In this document: positions 12,844 through 25,000 of the stretch, in pieces
How positions within the stretch are numbered: the stretch's first letter is position 1
Layout of the letters: each line of letters opens with the position of its first letter
From: Nepenthes gracilis
Taxonomy: Eukaryota; Streptophyta; Magnoliopsida; Caryophyllales; Nepenthaceae
Assembly (NCBI GenBank): GCA_033239525.1
Contig: BSYO01000003.1
Location: forward strand, 1,041,001-1,105,000
Length of the DNA stretch: 64,000 nt
Reading direction: 5' to 3'
The notes under the pieces: generated by a model
What the model was told of the DNA's origin: nothing
The model's database searches: none
The model's input: only the letters and a program-made list of their open reading frames with translations
Made by a program: the position numbers and the translations under genes

Positions 12844-13570
12844 TGTTAAAAAAAGAATATCGATCTGTCAGTGAAACCGATAGAACAAAGATGATAGAAT
12901 CACAGGACGCTTAATTTATAAAAATTTCATTACGTAAATTTTGGTTACAGGAACCCAGGTTACACAAACCCTTAGAGAGACGAAAACAGAGTAAGAATAT
13001 AATACAAGAGCAAAAAATGGCGACTCCTTATTTTCTCTCTATTTTTCTCTTTCGCGTTTGCTTTCTGTCGCGCTACCTCACTATCTTACTCGCTCAGTAT
13101 ACACATATACATATATGCACCGGGTGACTACCTACTTCTATAAGGTGGTTGCGTGCACAACAAATCCTGCCACCAACTTTAGAAGACGCCTTTCTACCGG
13201 AAGCAGTTAATCAGCTCTATAAATCAGTTACCAATTCTAGAAGTCAACTTTTTTTCTGCAAAATCTATTATCTACACAAACTTTGTAGGTTAGTTTTTTC
13301 AGACAGGTTGTCCTTGGCGGTCAATAGTTGACTTTCATTGTGACTTTATCAATTCGGCAAGTTTTAACTTCTCCGGCCTTTTGAAGCTCTCCAGAAGTTT
13401 CATTCCGGATTTTTCATTCAGGAAATTTCACTCCGGCTAAGTGTAATTACTTTGGCCTTTCATCCATTCCGACCAAGTGTAACTACTTCGGCCTTTCATC
13501 CATTCTGACCAGGCGTGCGTCGTAAACACAACAATACTTATCACACGGGAATAATCCAAAATTTCCAACA
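12844..13570 (-). mobile_element. Solo LTR inserted in the CAT pseudogene, 727 bp
   Basis: On the minus strand the block starts TGTTGGAAATTTTGG and ends TTTTTTTAACA. It is flanked by near-identical 5-bp sequences, AGGTA (12839-12843) and AGGAA (13571-13575), consistent with a target-site duplication that has one mismatch. Removing the block and one flank joins CAT residues SNFL to SISTLFIF in frame. That defines both ends and shows the insertion hit formerly coding DNA. No internal domains are present, so the element was reduced to a solo LTR. The family (copia-like by size) is a guess. Confidence 0.8.
13439..13510. repeat. 36-bp direct repeat, two copies, inside the solo LTR
   Basis: 13439-13474 and 13475-13510 are adjacent 36-bp copies differing at three positions (AAGTGTAA-T/C-TACTT...). 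This is the GC-richer, probably regulatory part of the LTR. Earlier partial echoes of the unit (TTCATTC) occur from 13400. Confidence 0.85.
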
Positions 13571-13947
13571 AGGAAGTTGGAGAAAATGTTGAGGTCAGTG
13601 AAGGCGACAATGATGGCTGCCGCCACCGTCATGACGACAATTGCGTTAATAGGAGTCCTACCCTTTTATTGATCTGGGCGAGCCACACAAGCATCATGTG
13701 CGTGCGGGGGATGTGGGTGAGATAGCGAGCTTGGCCCACATAACTAACCAATAGGACTGCGGTCATGCCCTTGAGCGCATGAGCAGCCACAATGTACTTC
13801 GCTCAATCCATTCCCACTATCTGCAAAGCCACCGAAAATGGGGATATGTGTTATGGGGCTTCTCCATGGTTCTAAGGACACATTCTTGACACCAACCACA
13901 ACTACACAAAGGAGCACCTGGACTATCCAACCATCACTTAAATTCCG

Positions 13948-16555
13948 TGATGACATTTAGTTCTTGACCACACACGTGCACTGCTAATTACATTTAGTTA
14001 CTGCTGATTGAGTTTGTTAATAGTGAATATTCTCCACACACGTGCACTGTTTATTATAACTAAATTTATTATATTGATTAATAGCTAAACTTGTTATAAG
14101 TTTATTAATAGCTGCACATGGGCCCCATGTGCCACTTATTGTATAAAGCCCATTATCCTACTGGGCAGAAGGAAAAAAAAAATATTACTTATTTGCTTCT
14201 TATCTATCTCGCCTCACACACACACACACACTCTCTCAATTTCTCCTTAACCTCTACCTGACTCTCATCTCTTCACACCTCAGCCAGAACTTCTCCTCCC
14301 TGATCACCTTGGCTCATTTGGCTCATCTCAGACCATTGGTGCTCTCATTGAGACCATGGTCGAGGGTATGACAACACGGTACAAATCATTTGAGGAATAA
14401 ATCTCAGGGTATGACAATCGCTCTACAACAATAATCAGAGAATTTTGCCACCACTCTACAACATCACTCTGAAGGTATTCCTTCAAACGCCTCCATTAAT
14501 GAACATTTACAGAAATCCCTAACCTATATTTTTCATTCCTTAGTCTGATCGAAGCGCAACCTAGATCGTCTGTTAATCCCCCCTTACTTCCTACTCCTTC
14601 CGCATTTATGGCAACCCCAACCATAAATTCCTCCCCGCCTACACAAACCCTAACTGTTTCTCCACATGCGCCGCCTGACTTCCATTCGGCACCGTCTGTA
14701 CAGTTATCCAAACTCGAAATCCCTTTTTTTCTCCAGAAATAATGTGCTCGGATGGCTGTTTCAAATTGAATGGTTTTTCCATTATCACCTTACACCAACT
14801 GAACAGAAACTGACAATTGCCACCTTCTATATGGCCGGATCTGCACTCCAATAATATCAATGGATGCATGCAATCCAATAACTCACGACCTAGGAGGCCT
14901 TTACCTGTGATCTGAAACTATGATTCGGCCCTTCCACTTATTCCAATCCAGAGGCTCTACTCTACAAGTTACGATAAAATTCTACTTTAACTGCCTACAT
15001 GACTGGGTTTGAGGCCATGTCCACACGAACTGCAAGCCTCACCCCTCTGAACCTTTTGAACTGCTTTATCTCTTACCTACAAGATGACATTCGACGTGAG
15101 CTTTTATTGTTGAAACCTCCCCCATTACAAGAGGCCATTGGGATGGCCAAGATAATGGAAGAAAAGTTTGATGTCGCCCGTTCCAATCTCCACCATTTGA
15201 CAAGTCCCAAACAACCATATTATGCTCTGGGAGCTCCTTCACACCCACCTCCATCTCCAAGCTTACCTCCAAAACTGCCCATCAAGAGGCTTACCCCGGC
15301 TAAGATGGTAGTTCAACGTGAATGTGGACTTTGTTTTAATTGTGATGAACGATTCACTTCAGGCCATCGGTGTAGATCTCTTTAGTTCCTATGTACGATT
15401 GTTACGAAGGACGACACCTTACTGTTTGAACCACAGTTTGACAAAGAAGAATCCCCTAGTCCTACACCCCACTCACCAAATCCTCCTGACGCTGAACCAC
15501 AGATAAACTTGTAGGACCCCACTCCCACCATCTCCCTTCATGCTCTAGAGGGTCATTTTGTTCCATCCATATTATAGTTGCAAAGCCAAATTGCTGGACG
15601 GCTTGTCATCATTTTGGTGGACAGCGGCTCCACCCACAACTTTCTCCAAACCTGGGTGGTTTGGGGTTACCTATTTAACTGTCCTAACACCTTAATGCCA
15701 CGGTGGGCAATGGAGACTCATTACATTGCGAGGAAATATACTCAAACATGCTAGTATCTTTGGACCAATCCAAATTTCATGTGGACCTATACCTGCTGCC
15801 GATTTATGGAGCAGATGCGGTCTTTAGGGTTCAATGGCTAACTACGATCGGTCCTATATTATTTGACTATAAGGCGCCGTGGATAAGCTTTGACCATGCC
15901 GGTACATGGCTCACTTTACACGAGTTGCAATCGGCCACTATATCTATAATGACTCTGGGACAATTGAGGTAAAGTGACATAACCATAGCAGCCACCACCT
16001 ATTATCACCTGACAGTTACACCAGTGCTAGAAGCCACATTGAGCCACTAGGAGTTCTCTCCCTCCACAGACCTCCTACCCGTGGATGTTCCCTCCACAAC
16101 ACGGGCACACTTCAACAGATCTTCTCCACATTCATAGGGGTATTTTCTCTACCCCACGGCCTACCTCCCCGCCATGCCACTGATCACTGCATACCTTTAA
16201 AATCAAAATTTGAACCCATGAATGTTAAACACTATCGGTACCGACACTTCCAGAAGGCTGAAATGGAACGCGTGATCCAAGAAATGTTTGAGGACGGAAT
16301 CATTAACCCCCAACACTAACCCATTTTCATCCCCTGTTTTGCTTGTCAAGAAACGTGACGAGAGCTAACGGTTCTGTGTGGGCTATCGGGCCCTCAATGC
16401 CATTATGGTGAAGGACCGATTTTCAATTCCCACAATGGACGAACTTTTAGATGATTTGCGAGTCGGGTACCACCAAAAACGAGTACATCCCGATAACATT
16501 TAGAAAATAGTTTTCTAGATTTATGAAGGACACTACAAATTTCTGGTTATGCCGA
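13948..16555 (+). mobile_element. Truncated, inactive Ty3/gypsy-type LTR retrotransposon
   Basis: Domains appear in gypsy order on the plus strand with many stops and frameshifts. Gag starts near 14670 (FFSRNNVLGWLFQIE, then TPTEQKLTIATFYMAG) and continues at 14999-15385 to a zinc knuckle, CFNCDERFTSGHRC. An aspartic protease follows, with VDSGSTHNFL near 15615 and continuing at 15703-15972. The start of reverse transcriptase lies at about 16180-16550 (HFQKAEMERVIQEMFEDGI, SSPVLLVKK, KDRFSIPTMDELLDDL, EGHYKFLVMP). About a dozen residues before GYHQ are missing, and the catalytic YxDD, RNase H and integrase are absent. Leader sequence ending near TTGGTGCTCTCATTGAG (14335-14352) may mark the LTR/primer-site region. 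The 5' limit is approximate. Confidence 0.85.
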
Positions 16556-16700
16556 GATCTCGTACTCGAGGAGGATGTTTCCGGCTGCCATGTAAGCCAT
16601 GAAATCTCCTAACTCAACTCCTTGGATACGCAAGGGAATCTTCTGCAATGTCATTGCAACGGCAAAAAGCAATTCTCTGCAGTGGTTAGCGTCCACCAAA

Positions 16701-19700
16701 TAGAAAAAAAAAAAAAAAGGCTAGCAATGAAAGAAAGGTTCACTTTGGTGAAACAGCTAAAAATGGGGAAAATGATTGGTCCAATTGAGAACTCAATCTC
16801 CTGGTGAAAAGTAGTACAGTGCTCAAATTGTTGCATAGCTTGGCTGTCGACTATGCACGCAGCAGGGTAAAGTTGGATTGCATATTACATGCTACAAGTA
16901 ATAAAGACTGCATACTACGACACCAGCAAGAGGTCGAATTGAGAGGGTATATAGCGTTAACGACTACTTTGCCGTTGGCTCTTAAGATATAATATTTGAT
17001 GGCGGAGGTGCCAGTTTGAAGACCTCTTACGATCAGTAATGGTGGTCAGCAGCAGGAAGTGGTGGCTTTTAGCAGGAATCCCGGGGCCAGAAGTGAGGGG
17101 GACTCCTCCGTACGTGGGTTTCAACCGTTTGATTTAATAACTGGGATCCAACACACTAAAAAAATTAAAAAAACTTATACAAGACAATAATTTTATTTTT
17201 AATCAATTTTTTAGTGTTTTAATACCTTAAAAATATATATATTCAATATTATTTTTAATAAAGTAGAATAATAACCTTTAAATCATTGATAATCTAACTG
17301 TAGGAACCTGCATTTCATTTGGAATTGCGCCGACACAATTGAAAAACTGAACTAAGGAAGGGACTTAAAAAATAGTTAAATTGTTGAATGATTTTTAGAC
17401 TTAGAAAACTATATTAAGGTGAAATTGATTGAATTTTAAGATCCAACTTAATAGCACAGTGATTTAGATTTAATTTATTATTTGATAACATTTGGTGTGA
17501 TAATCCACACTGCTACTAACAACTGGGATGAGATGATTGGGAGCTTGAGATTGTATGTTCAAACATAGGAGAATTAATTAAATTAGTTTTTTGAATTCCT
17601 CTATTCTTACTATATTGATTGATTTTAGAAGATAGACTTTTTTCCCAGAAAAAATTTTTTGATGAAATTGGTATGTAAGGTTTTATTTGAAAAAATAAAA
17701 AATTAATCTGTAAGGTCCAGTGATCCAATCAAATATACCATAAGATTTTACTTTCTTAGCATATAAAATATAAATATGGTAAAATTGGTCTGTTTTTACC
17801 TATTTATGAAAAAAAATACATGAGTAGTAATACTCGAGAGTCAAATAATATGAAAATAATAAGAAGTGAGCCATTTGCATTGATTAAAATGAATTCTCCT
17901 TGATATTGAAGTTATTAGTGCAATTAAGTTGCATATGAGTGTTGCAACGTAGCTTTTTAAGTGCAGTTAAGTTGCATGAGTGTTACAACGTTGCAAAATT
18001 CTAAAATCATCAATGATCAACTTACTAATTGCTATGCATTTATAATTTATAATTGGATTTTTATATCCCAATTCTATTATATCCATGGCCAAACTGGATT
18101 TGTAAAATATGTTGAACAGAAAAAAAAAAATAGAATAATACTCTTCATCTAAATAGCATCTACTGAAAAAGGCTCCCTTTTGATCTCTAAAAATATTTTT
18201 AGACAAAATATCATACTTTAGTTTATATATGCATAATTTATATAAGCTAAGAGCTCAACAACTTATAAGGTTTTGGATGTGGTCATTTTGATCGAAGTGG
18301 TGGTCAACCCACCCTATTTCTCCTTATATAAAAAAGAGTAGTGATGGATCCAGTATAGATCTAGACCAGAACTAATAAAGCCCAATTGAAAGAAGATGGG
18401 TCCAACCAACAGAAAGGTGTAGCTCAGCAATGTCGTCCTAAAAGATTCAGAGATGAGACCCATTGGGCACCCCAGACACGCAGCCAATTAGCGTCGCAAT
18501 GTATTCTTGTGATGCCCCTACTTTTGAGAAAAATTAAATTATATTTCTTAGTGTTTTTTTAAAGTAAATTGGGATAGAATAAAGTAAAATAATAGTCTTT
18601 GTATTCAACCTAAGAAAAGTTAATTTAGGTTGTTGACAAATATTTAAGAAATAACATATATTTAGCCAAGTTTCTAAGTTAGCCTACTTTTGGTTTAGCT
18701 GAGAAAAAAACATGGTATGAAATCATATGTAAAAGATTTAGATAACAGTAATTTTAAAAATGAGAATTATTTATTAATTAAACATGATAAAATTAAATAA
18801 TATATAATTTATTAAATAAAATATTTTTAATTATTTGAATTGGGTAAAAATGGATTGATCATGATTTTATTATTTAACATTTTTTAAAAATTAATTAAAG
18901 TATTGTTTAAAACTTTAAAAATTAATGTTTAATAAATGGTATCATTCAAATATATATATATAAATATATAATATTTTTATCTAAAAATAATATTTTATTA
19001 CATTAAATTTCATACATTAAGAATTTTATATTTTATATTGGGTTACTCATTTCTTTTATTTTTGTATATGGATTAAAATATTAATCGTATATATATTAAT
19101 TTTATTTTTCTCTAAAAAGTATACTTAGTCGTACAATCTAAGTAACACAATTATAAATTCTACACAACTTTGATTGAATTCTAACAAGATTGAAATGAAA
19201 TTTATAACTTTATAAATTTTAATTCTGCAATCTAAATTGTAATTTAAAATTTTTGTGCTAATAAGGTGCAGACCAAAATGCTCTTTATATTCGGTCTTCA
19301 AGCGGAAAGAATGGAGCTTCTCTATATGTGGAGGGAAAGAATTTAGTTATTTATTTTTTAAAAAAAATTTTACCCATTTTACAAATCAAAAAATGGGTCA
19401 CTCCTTTCTAAAAAGTATGCCAAGTTTATTTTTCGTTCACTTTAAATTTATTTTTTACATTAAGATATGCATAAAATATTACATTGTAAAATTTAACTTT
19501 AAGAAATTTTTTTGTAATATATAAATTAAAACTGAAAATAATACATTTCTGAAAACCTATTGATATATATATATATATAAAGGTTTATATAGTTTTGTGG
19601 TGAATTGTTTGTCTTTTGTTACCATTTAACATGTAGCAAATTCTTAAATTAAATTTAAAAAAAGTACTTACAATATAATTTATTTTTAACATAAAATAAT

Positions 19701-20090
19701 TAACCTAAAACAGTAAAATTAAAGGAAAAGATAAAAGCGAAGTGAAGATATGCTCCTTTTTTTTTCTTTTTTTTTTTTTTTTTGAAGTGAATGGCAGTAA
19801 AATGGAAAAGTCTTATGTTTTTGTTTATCCTCGATGAAATATTAATTAAAATATTATTATTAATGAGAAAATAAAAAAAAATGTTACTATAAATTTAGAT
19901 ATATTTAATATCTTAATATTTAAATAATATATAAAAATATATTTTTTCAAAAATAAATATTTTTATTTTTGTTATTTAACTATAATAAAATTTAAAATAA
20001 CATAGAATTTATATATTAATTTTAATAATTATAAAAATAATTAAATTTACAATGGGGTGTATGAATTATACTTAAAAAAAGAATATAAGA
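16701..20090. other. Intergenic DNA, no gene seen
   Basis: 16.7-17.15 kb is moderately GC-rich and could hold more CAT or retroelement debris, but I recognise nothing in it. 17.15-20.0 kb is AT-rich. A ~45-bp direct repeat containing AGTTGCAT...GAGTGTT-CAACGT occurs at about 17925-17995. A TGTGATGCCCCTAC motif at 18510 might be an LTR edge but has no partner. Confidence 0.4.
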
Positions 20091-20223
20091 GTGAGTTCTT
20101 GCTTTTTCCGGGAACAGAGAAGCGCGGCCTTCACTGGACTCCGTAAAGTGAGAACCCGAGCGGTGACGAAGAAACTTCCGTCTGGCGACAAGCGCGGAGG
20201 AGAAGGCGGCCATTACGGTTCAC
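20091..20223 (+). other. Probable 5' UTR exon of the GPN1-like gene
   Basis: A GC-rich stretch in AT-rich surroundings ends at a strong donor, CAC|GTAAGC (intron from 20224). The matching acceptor would be 22088-22089: a pyrimidine tract and a TACTAAT branch-like motif lead to GGAAG, seven bases before the ATG at 22097. The start of the exon is not fixed by sequence. An intron of about 1.87 kb in a 5' leader is common in plant housekeeping genes. Confidence 0.5.
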
Positions 20224-22096
20224 GTAAGCTTGTTTGCTATGTTGCTATTACTTCTTTTAGCACTTCATTTTATGGTTCGATTGTCGCGGTCAGTATTAAA
20301 TTTGATTCTCTAGGTTTTCAGTAAACTTGCTTTTTGAATATATTAAGTTATGATAACGACTTATAGAGATTTAAGTCTGGATAAGAGTTTGATTTCCTTA
20401 TTGGTTTAATTTCGGACATAGGACTTTCAAATTTGTAAGAATTACGGATTGTGTACTGATTAAGGGTTTTGGAAGCTATTCTAAGGCTGGAAACTGAATC
20501 ACGCTTGCGGTGATTGGTGATAATCAAGCATAAAGTATTGGATATTTAACGTACTTGTGATAATTACACACTGTAGGGTTAAGCAAGGGGTCATAATATT
20601 TTTAGACCTGGGACGAATAGAATCATAACCATGGACTCCATCTTGGTGGATTTCTTTTCTTAATTTTTGTTTTCAACCCTACTGTGTTTAATGCATCAAC
20701 GGTTTTTCAATTCACGTTAATATACCTTCACTCCCCGATTACTTTATGTGACAAAAAATATTTACGACAGAATAATTGATTTTCAGGGAATAACTCAGAG
20801 ACTTCTAAATCTCTTTTGATGGAATTTTACGGCCTTCTCTCTCCCGACAATGTTAACCAGGCTGGAAGCATTTATCCAACCTTTGTTAGTGGAAATAGAT
20901 ATGTTGTTAGGGGTAATCCTGTATGAAGCTTAGATTTTCTGAAGTAGAGGACTGAACGAAATATTCGTCCTTATTTGGATGTTATTCATGTACAAGTTTC
21001 CCGTAGATCAACAATGGCATGGCTCCCTCTTAAGATATTGTTTTTACATCCTTTCTAGACCTTTTGGTGGTTAGTTATCTTTTCATAGTTTCTTGACCTC
21101 TTGTAAACCTAATAGTATGTCTGCATATCCCAAAAGACAGAAATATAGATAGCATGTGTTATGTTTGGAATAAAGTAAAAAGAATGAAGAACGCATGGGG
21201 TATATAAGCCTGTCAAAAACTCAGGCTTCCTCCCAAAAGGCCTCTAATTTTATTCAGTCAATTTGCTTGGTATATAGTTTTGGGTGGGTTTTTACCCTGG
21301 GTTTACTTGTATCCCTTGTAGGGGATTGAAGGTTTCTTTAAATCCAAAGAATGAAAAAACCACAATAAGAGAATGAACTTAGAATTGGAACATTGGCCTA
21401 TTATTATATTTGTGTTTCACATCTATGAAATAATATGCTGGACCTCCTGGAAGAACCAAAATTCCTGTTAGTAACACAGCATTTCTTATGGCAACCAGAT
21501 CCTTCCCTTTCTTCTTTAGCTACTGTTCTCATATCTATTTTTATGATGTCAATGTCACAATATAGTGTTCATCCAGAAACATTGAATAGTTTGTAGACTT
21601 ACTGTAGTTTGATTATACCTATCAATATACTTTGGACATTACTATGTTATAAGACTTTTTTCTTAGCATGTTGCTCATTTGCATCCTTACTTGGAGAGTT
21701 GTAAATATTTGGACATGTTTAATGGTTGAAGCTCGAATAACTACTGGAGTTTGTCTAATCTAAATGGAGATGTCCCTTTTTGTTGTTCAATTGTTGCATT
21801 GCATTATGTCAGTATGCTAGTTGTATCATTTACAACAATTGTTGCACATTGCAGCATTTTGCTGTTGTATACGTTGTGTGCATTTTAGCGTGCAATACTA
21901 GTGTTGTTTCCACAGTCGTAGTATTATTGCTTTTTTGTTTTTGACTTGCAGCTTGCCATAAACTGGAATATATATGTACCCTCTTGAGGCTGGTACCGAT
22001 GTGATTGATCATATTACTTGTCGGATAGCAGTTTTGTTGCCTTGCTTCCTTCCCATGTTTTAAAATGCCTACTAATGAATTCTTGGAAGGAATCTG

Positions 22097-25000
22097 ATGG
22101 AAGTTGATTCTGATATGTCTGACTCGCCTTCAAAGCCACCAGGAGAGGTGACAATGCAAATGGATTCTGAGGAATCTTTCTCCCCTGCAGTGGTATTGAG
22201 CTGTATGATTACATTGCGTGTATCAACTTGTTTTTTATATTCACTTTTTTTTTTGTCCAATCTCATTCTTCAATCTAAAGGGCAAAGAGAATGAAGAAAT
22301 TACAAAGTCAATGGGGAACTTGCAAATTGAGGCATCATCTTCAAACTTCAAGAGAAAACCGGTTATAATCATTGTCATTGGAATGGCTGGTTTGTAAATT
22401 ACTAAACTTAAAGGGTTCATTCTTGAACTTATTATTTACTCTGTTTACTTACAAAAATTGTTACATACAAAATTTTTTGTCGTATTTCCATTTGGCAGTT
22501 CATTAATTGCAATTTGGATTAGTATGAGCAATTTTCTTGTTTTCGTTCAATGTTTCGTGGTATAATGTGGAATTGCATTTTAAAGTCTCCACATTAAGAG
22601 TTGAAGTAGGTAATTTATTGGAATAATGGTCAGGAAGTGGAAAGACAACATTGCTTCATCGGCTGGTCTACCACACACACGCATCAAATATTCGTGGTTA
22701 TGTTATCAACCTTGACCCAGCCGTTCTCACACTTCCATACGGTGCAAATATTGACATAAGAGATACTGTTAAATACAAGGAAGTTATGGAGCAATTCAAA
22801 CTTGGCCCTAATGGAGGAATTTTGACATCACTCAATTTGTTTGCTACAAAGTTTGATGAGGTATAAAATTTCATTTTAAATTTTACAGTGTCCACTTTGC
22901 TACAAAAGAATTTCTATTTTAATCCTTCCCGTTCACTTAAGAATGAATGTTGTTGGTTAATCCTTGTTGACATACACCTCGAACACTTGGAGGTTACAGT
23001 TTCAAACCACTAGACCAACCTTTTTACAATATAGGGGTAAGATTGTGTACAACTGACTCTCCTTAGACTCAACTATGTGTGAGCCTTTGGGCCTCCCTTT
23101 CACATGCCTTCAGTTCCAACACCAAAATTCCCACTTTGTTGTCACCTAACATTGTGATCTGCCACCTCCAGCTTCATCTCAGGTTCCTGACCTTCTCTTG
23201 CCCATCCTAGTATGAAGGGAACATAGCATGCCATCTCTGTCTCCCTTTTCCAATGGAAGTTCCTCATCTCTCTCTCTCTCTCTTTTTATATATACAACCT
23301 CATTGTCCTGCTTACAAGGCCTTCAAACACTAGTTTGCCAGTCTTTCCAGCAGGTACCTTAGGCACACAGGTGATGGCAAGGGCTGTGCTATGATTTTGG
23401 GCCTTCCTGGGCATGTCAATGTTGTATGGCTTGCCTCAAATAAAATGAGAGGGGATGATGATGGAAGGTTGCCAGGGGGAGGATAGGGTGTCAGGACGTA
23501 GGATGCAGTTTCCACCCTCACCGCCTGGCTGGGAAAAGGGAGGACAGAAGGATGGTAAACAGAAAGAGAAAGGGGGAAGAGAGGTGCTTTTGCTGGGTTG
23601 GGGTGTGAGGAAAGTTGGGAGTTACATTCAGAATGGTGTATGTCAAGCAAAAATGGTTTTAACTCTTGATTTTGATATCAAGGGTTTAGATTAAAAGTTG
23701 GGTCCTTCACTGTAATGGTAAAGAATTGGAATCCCGCTCTACATTGCAGGATCTGGCTGCATATGATTTTCTTAGGACTATGCAGTATGGGAGGCTCATG
23801 CATGAGGCAACCTTTTCTTTCTGATTTTGTATTGTTTCATGTATATTAAGTTGTTTGGTTGCCATATTTCAGGTTATTTCAGTTCTTGAGAAACGGGCTG
23901 ATCAGCTTGATTATGTTCTAGTTGACACACCTGGTCAGATTGAGATATTTACTTGGTCTGCCTCTGGAGCAATAATTACAGAAGCTTTTGCTTCAACTTT
24001 TCCGACTGTAATTGCTTATGTAGTTGATACACCCCGTTCATCAAGCCCTGCTACTTTCATGAGCAATATGCTTTATGCTTGTAGCATTCTTTACAAAACA
24101 CGGTTGCCTCTGGTGTTGGTATTCAACAAGACAGATGTGGCACAGCATCAGTTTGCATTAGAGGTAGAGTTCTTGTTTTAGATGTGTGTGTGTGTGTACT
24201 TTCCTACCAGGAGTACAAGGAGATGCTGTGCCAACCTGCAGCATTCTTATGCTTCTCTTTCTTGAGTGTGGATAATTGTTATATTTAGTTATTTTTGCTG
24301 AAATGAAGACAACTTAAGGTAGTACTTCGGGGAGGGAGGGAGGGAGGGGGGTGAAGACAACTTCAACTCAGCCACAAAATATTTTTTCACTCTTGTACTC
24401 TCTTGTTTTGTTTATTTTTTGGATACATTTTTCTTCTATAGGAGGAGGGGGACTTCAGGTACTCGAGAAGAAAAAAAGGAATGAAATGTAATTGGTTCTG
24501 CTCATCGACTCAGCCACAAAATATTTTTTTACTCTTGTACTCTCTTGTTTTGTTTATTTTTGTGGATACATTAGTTGATCATGATGCTAAGGCTTTATAG
24601 AAGAGTTTTAATTTAAAAAGTCAAATCGTTTTTAAATTAAAGATGGGTATTTTTCAAAACAAGTGGTGCAACTTGAGTAAAATGTAGTTATTATTTGTTT
24701 TTTTCATCAATGTTTGGATCATGGGCCAGGATTTGTGTTTTCTTCCTGCTGGATTAGGGGGGCCTCTAAAGCTAAATCAGAAGGTTGTGACTTTGGTATC
24801 CATTGTATATCCCCGGGATTTAAGTTTACTTCTTATGCCGTTACACCACTGTATAGACTTGCCTGTCATTTACACTTGATTAGCATCGTACTGCACTAAC
24901 TTGCAGAACTTTCTGGGCACGTGGTCAAGTTTTATTGTCATTGTACTCCTTATTGGCATATTGAACCTTTTGATTGCTTTTGAAACATGATTACACCTGT

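Larger units (their letters stand above)
12557..16700 (-). pseudogene. Cationic amino acid transporter (CAT) pseudogene, in three pieces
   Basis: Three minus-strand pieces keep CAT-family order. Piece 1 (about 16700-16556) encodes ELGDFMAYMAAGNILLEY, a membrane segment typical of plant CATs. Piece 2 (about 13870-13571) encodes SPFSVAL, then AKYIVAAHALKGMTAVLL, GQARYLTHIPRTHMM and, after a frameshift, TPINAIVVMT up to LNIFSNFL. Piece 3 (12843-12557) begins LSISTLFIF and includes WGIPLVPWPPSASILMNVFL. Damage is plain: the Trp codon of the MDWAKY motif is now TGA, there are frameshifts, and sequence is missing between pieces 1 and 2 and inside piece 3. A solo LTR sits between pieces 2 and 3 and a gypsy fragment between 1 and 2. 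Living CATs import basic amino acids across plasma or vacuolar membranes; this copy cannot. The family call is from memory of conserved segments. Confidence 0.8.

Noticed and set aside
13149..13331. 60-aa plus-strand frame
   Set aside because: It lies wholly inside the solo LTR that interrupts the CAT pseudogene.
20022..20213. 63-aa minus-strand frame opposite the GPN1 leader
   Set aside because: It is antisense to a GC-rich 5' UTR exon, its end runs into AT-rich DNA, and no family is recognisable.
22065..22097. uORF directly upstream of the GPN1 start, as a regulatory element
   Set aside because: A branch-like TACTAAT and an AG acceptor at 22088-22089 suggest this sequence is the end of a leader intron; kept only as a point to check.
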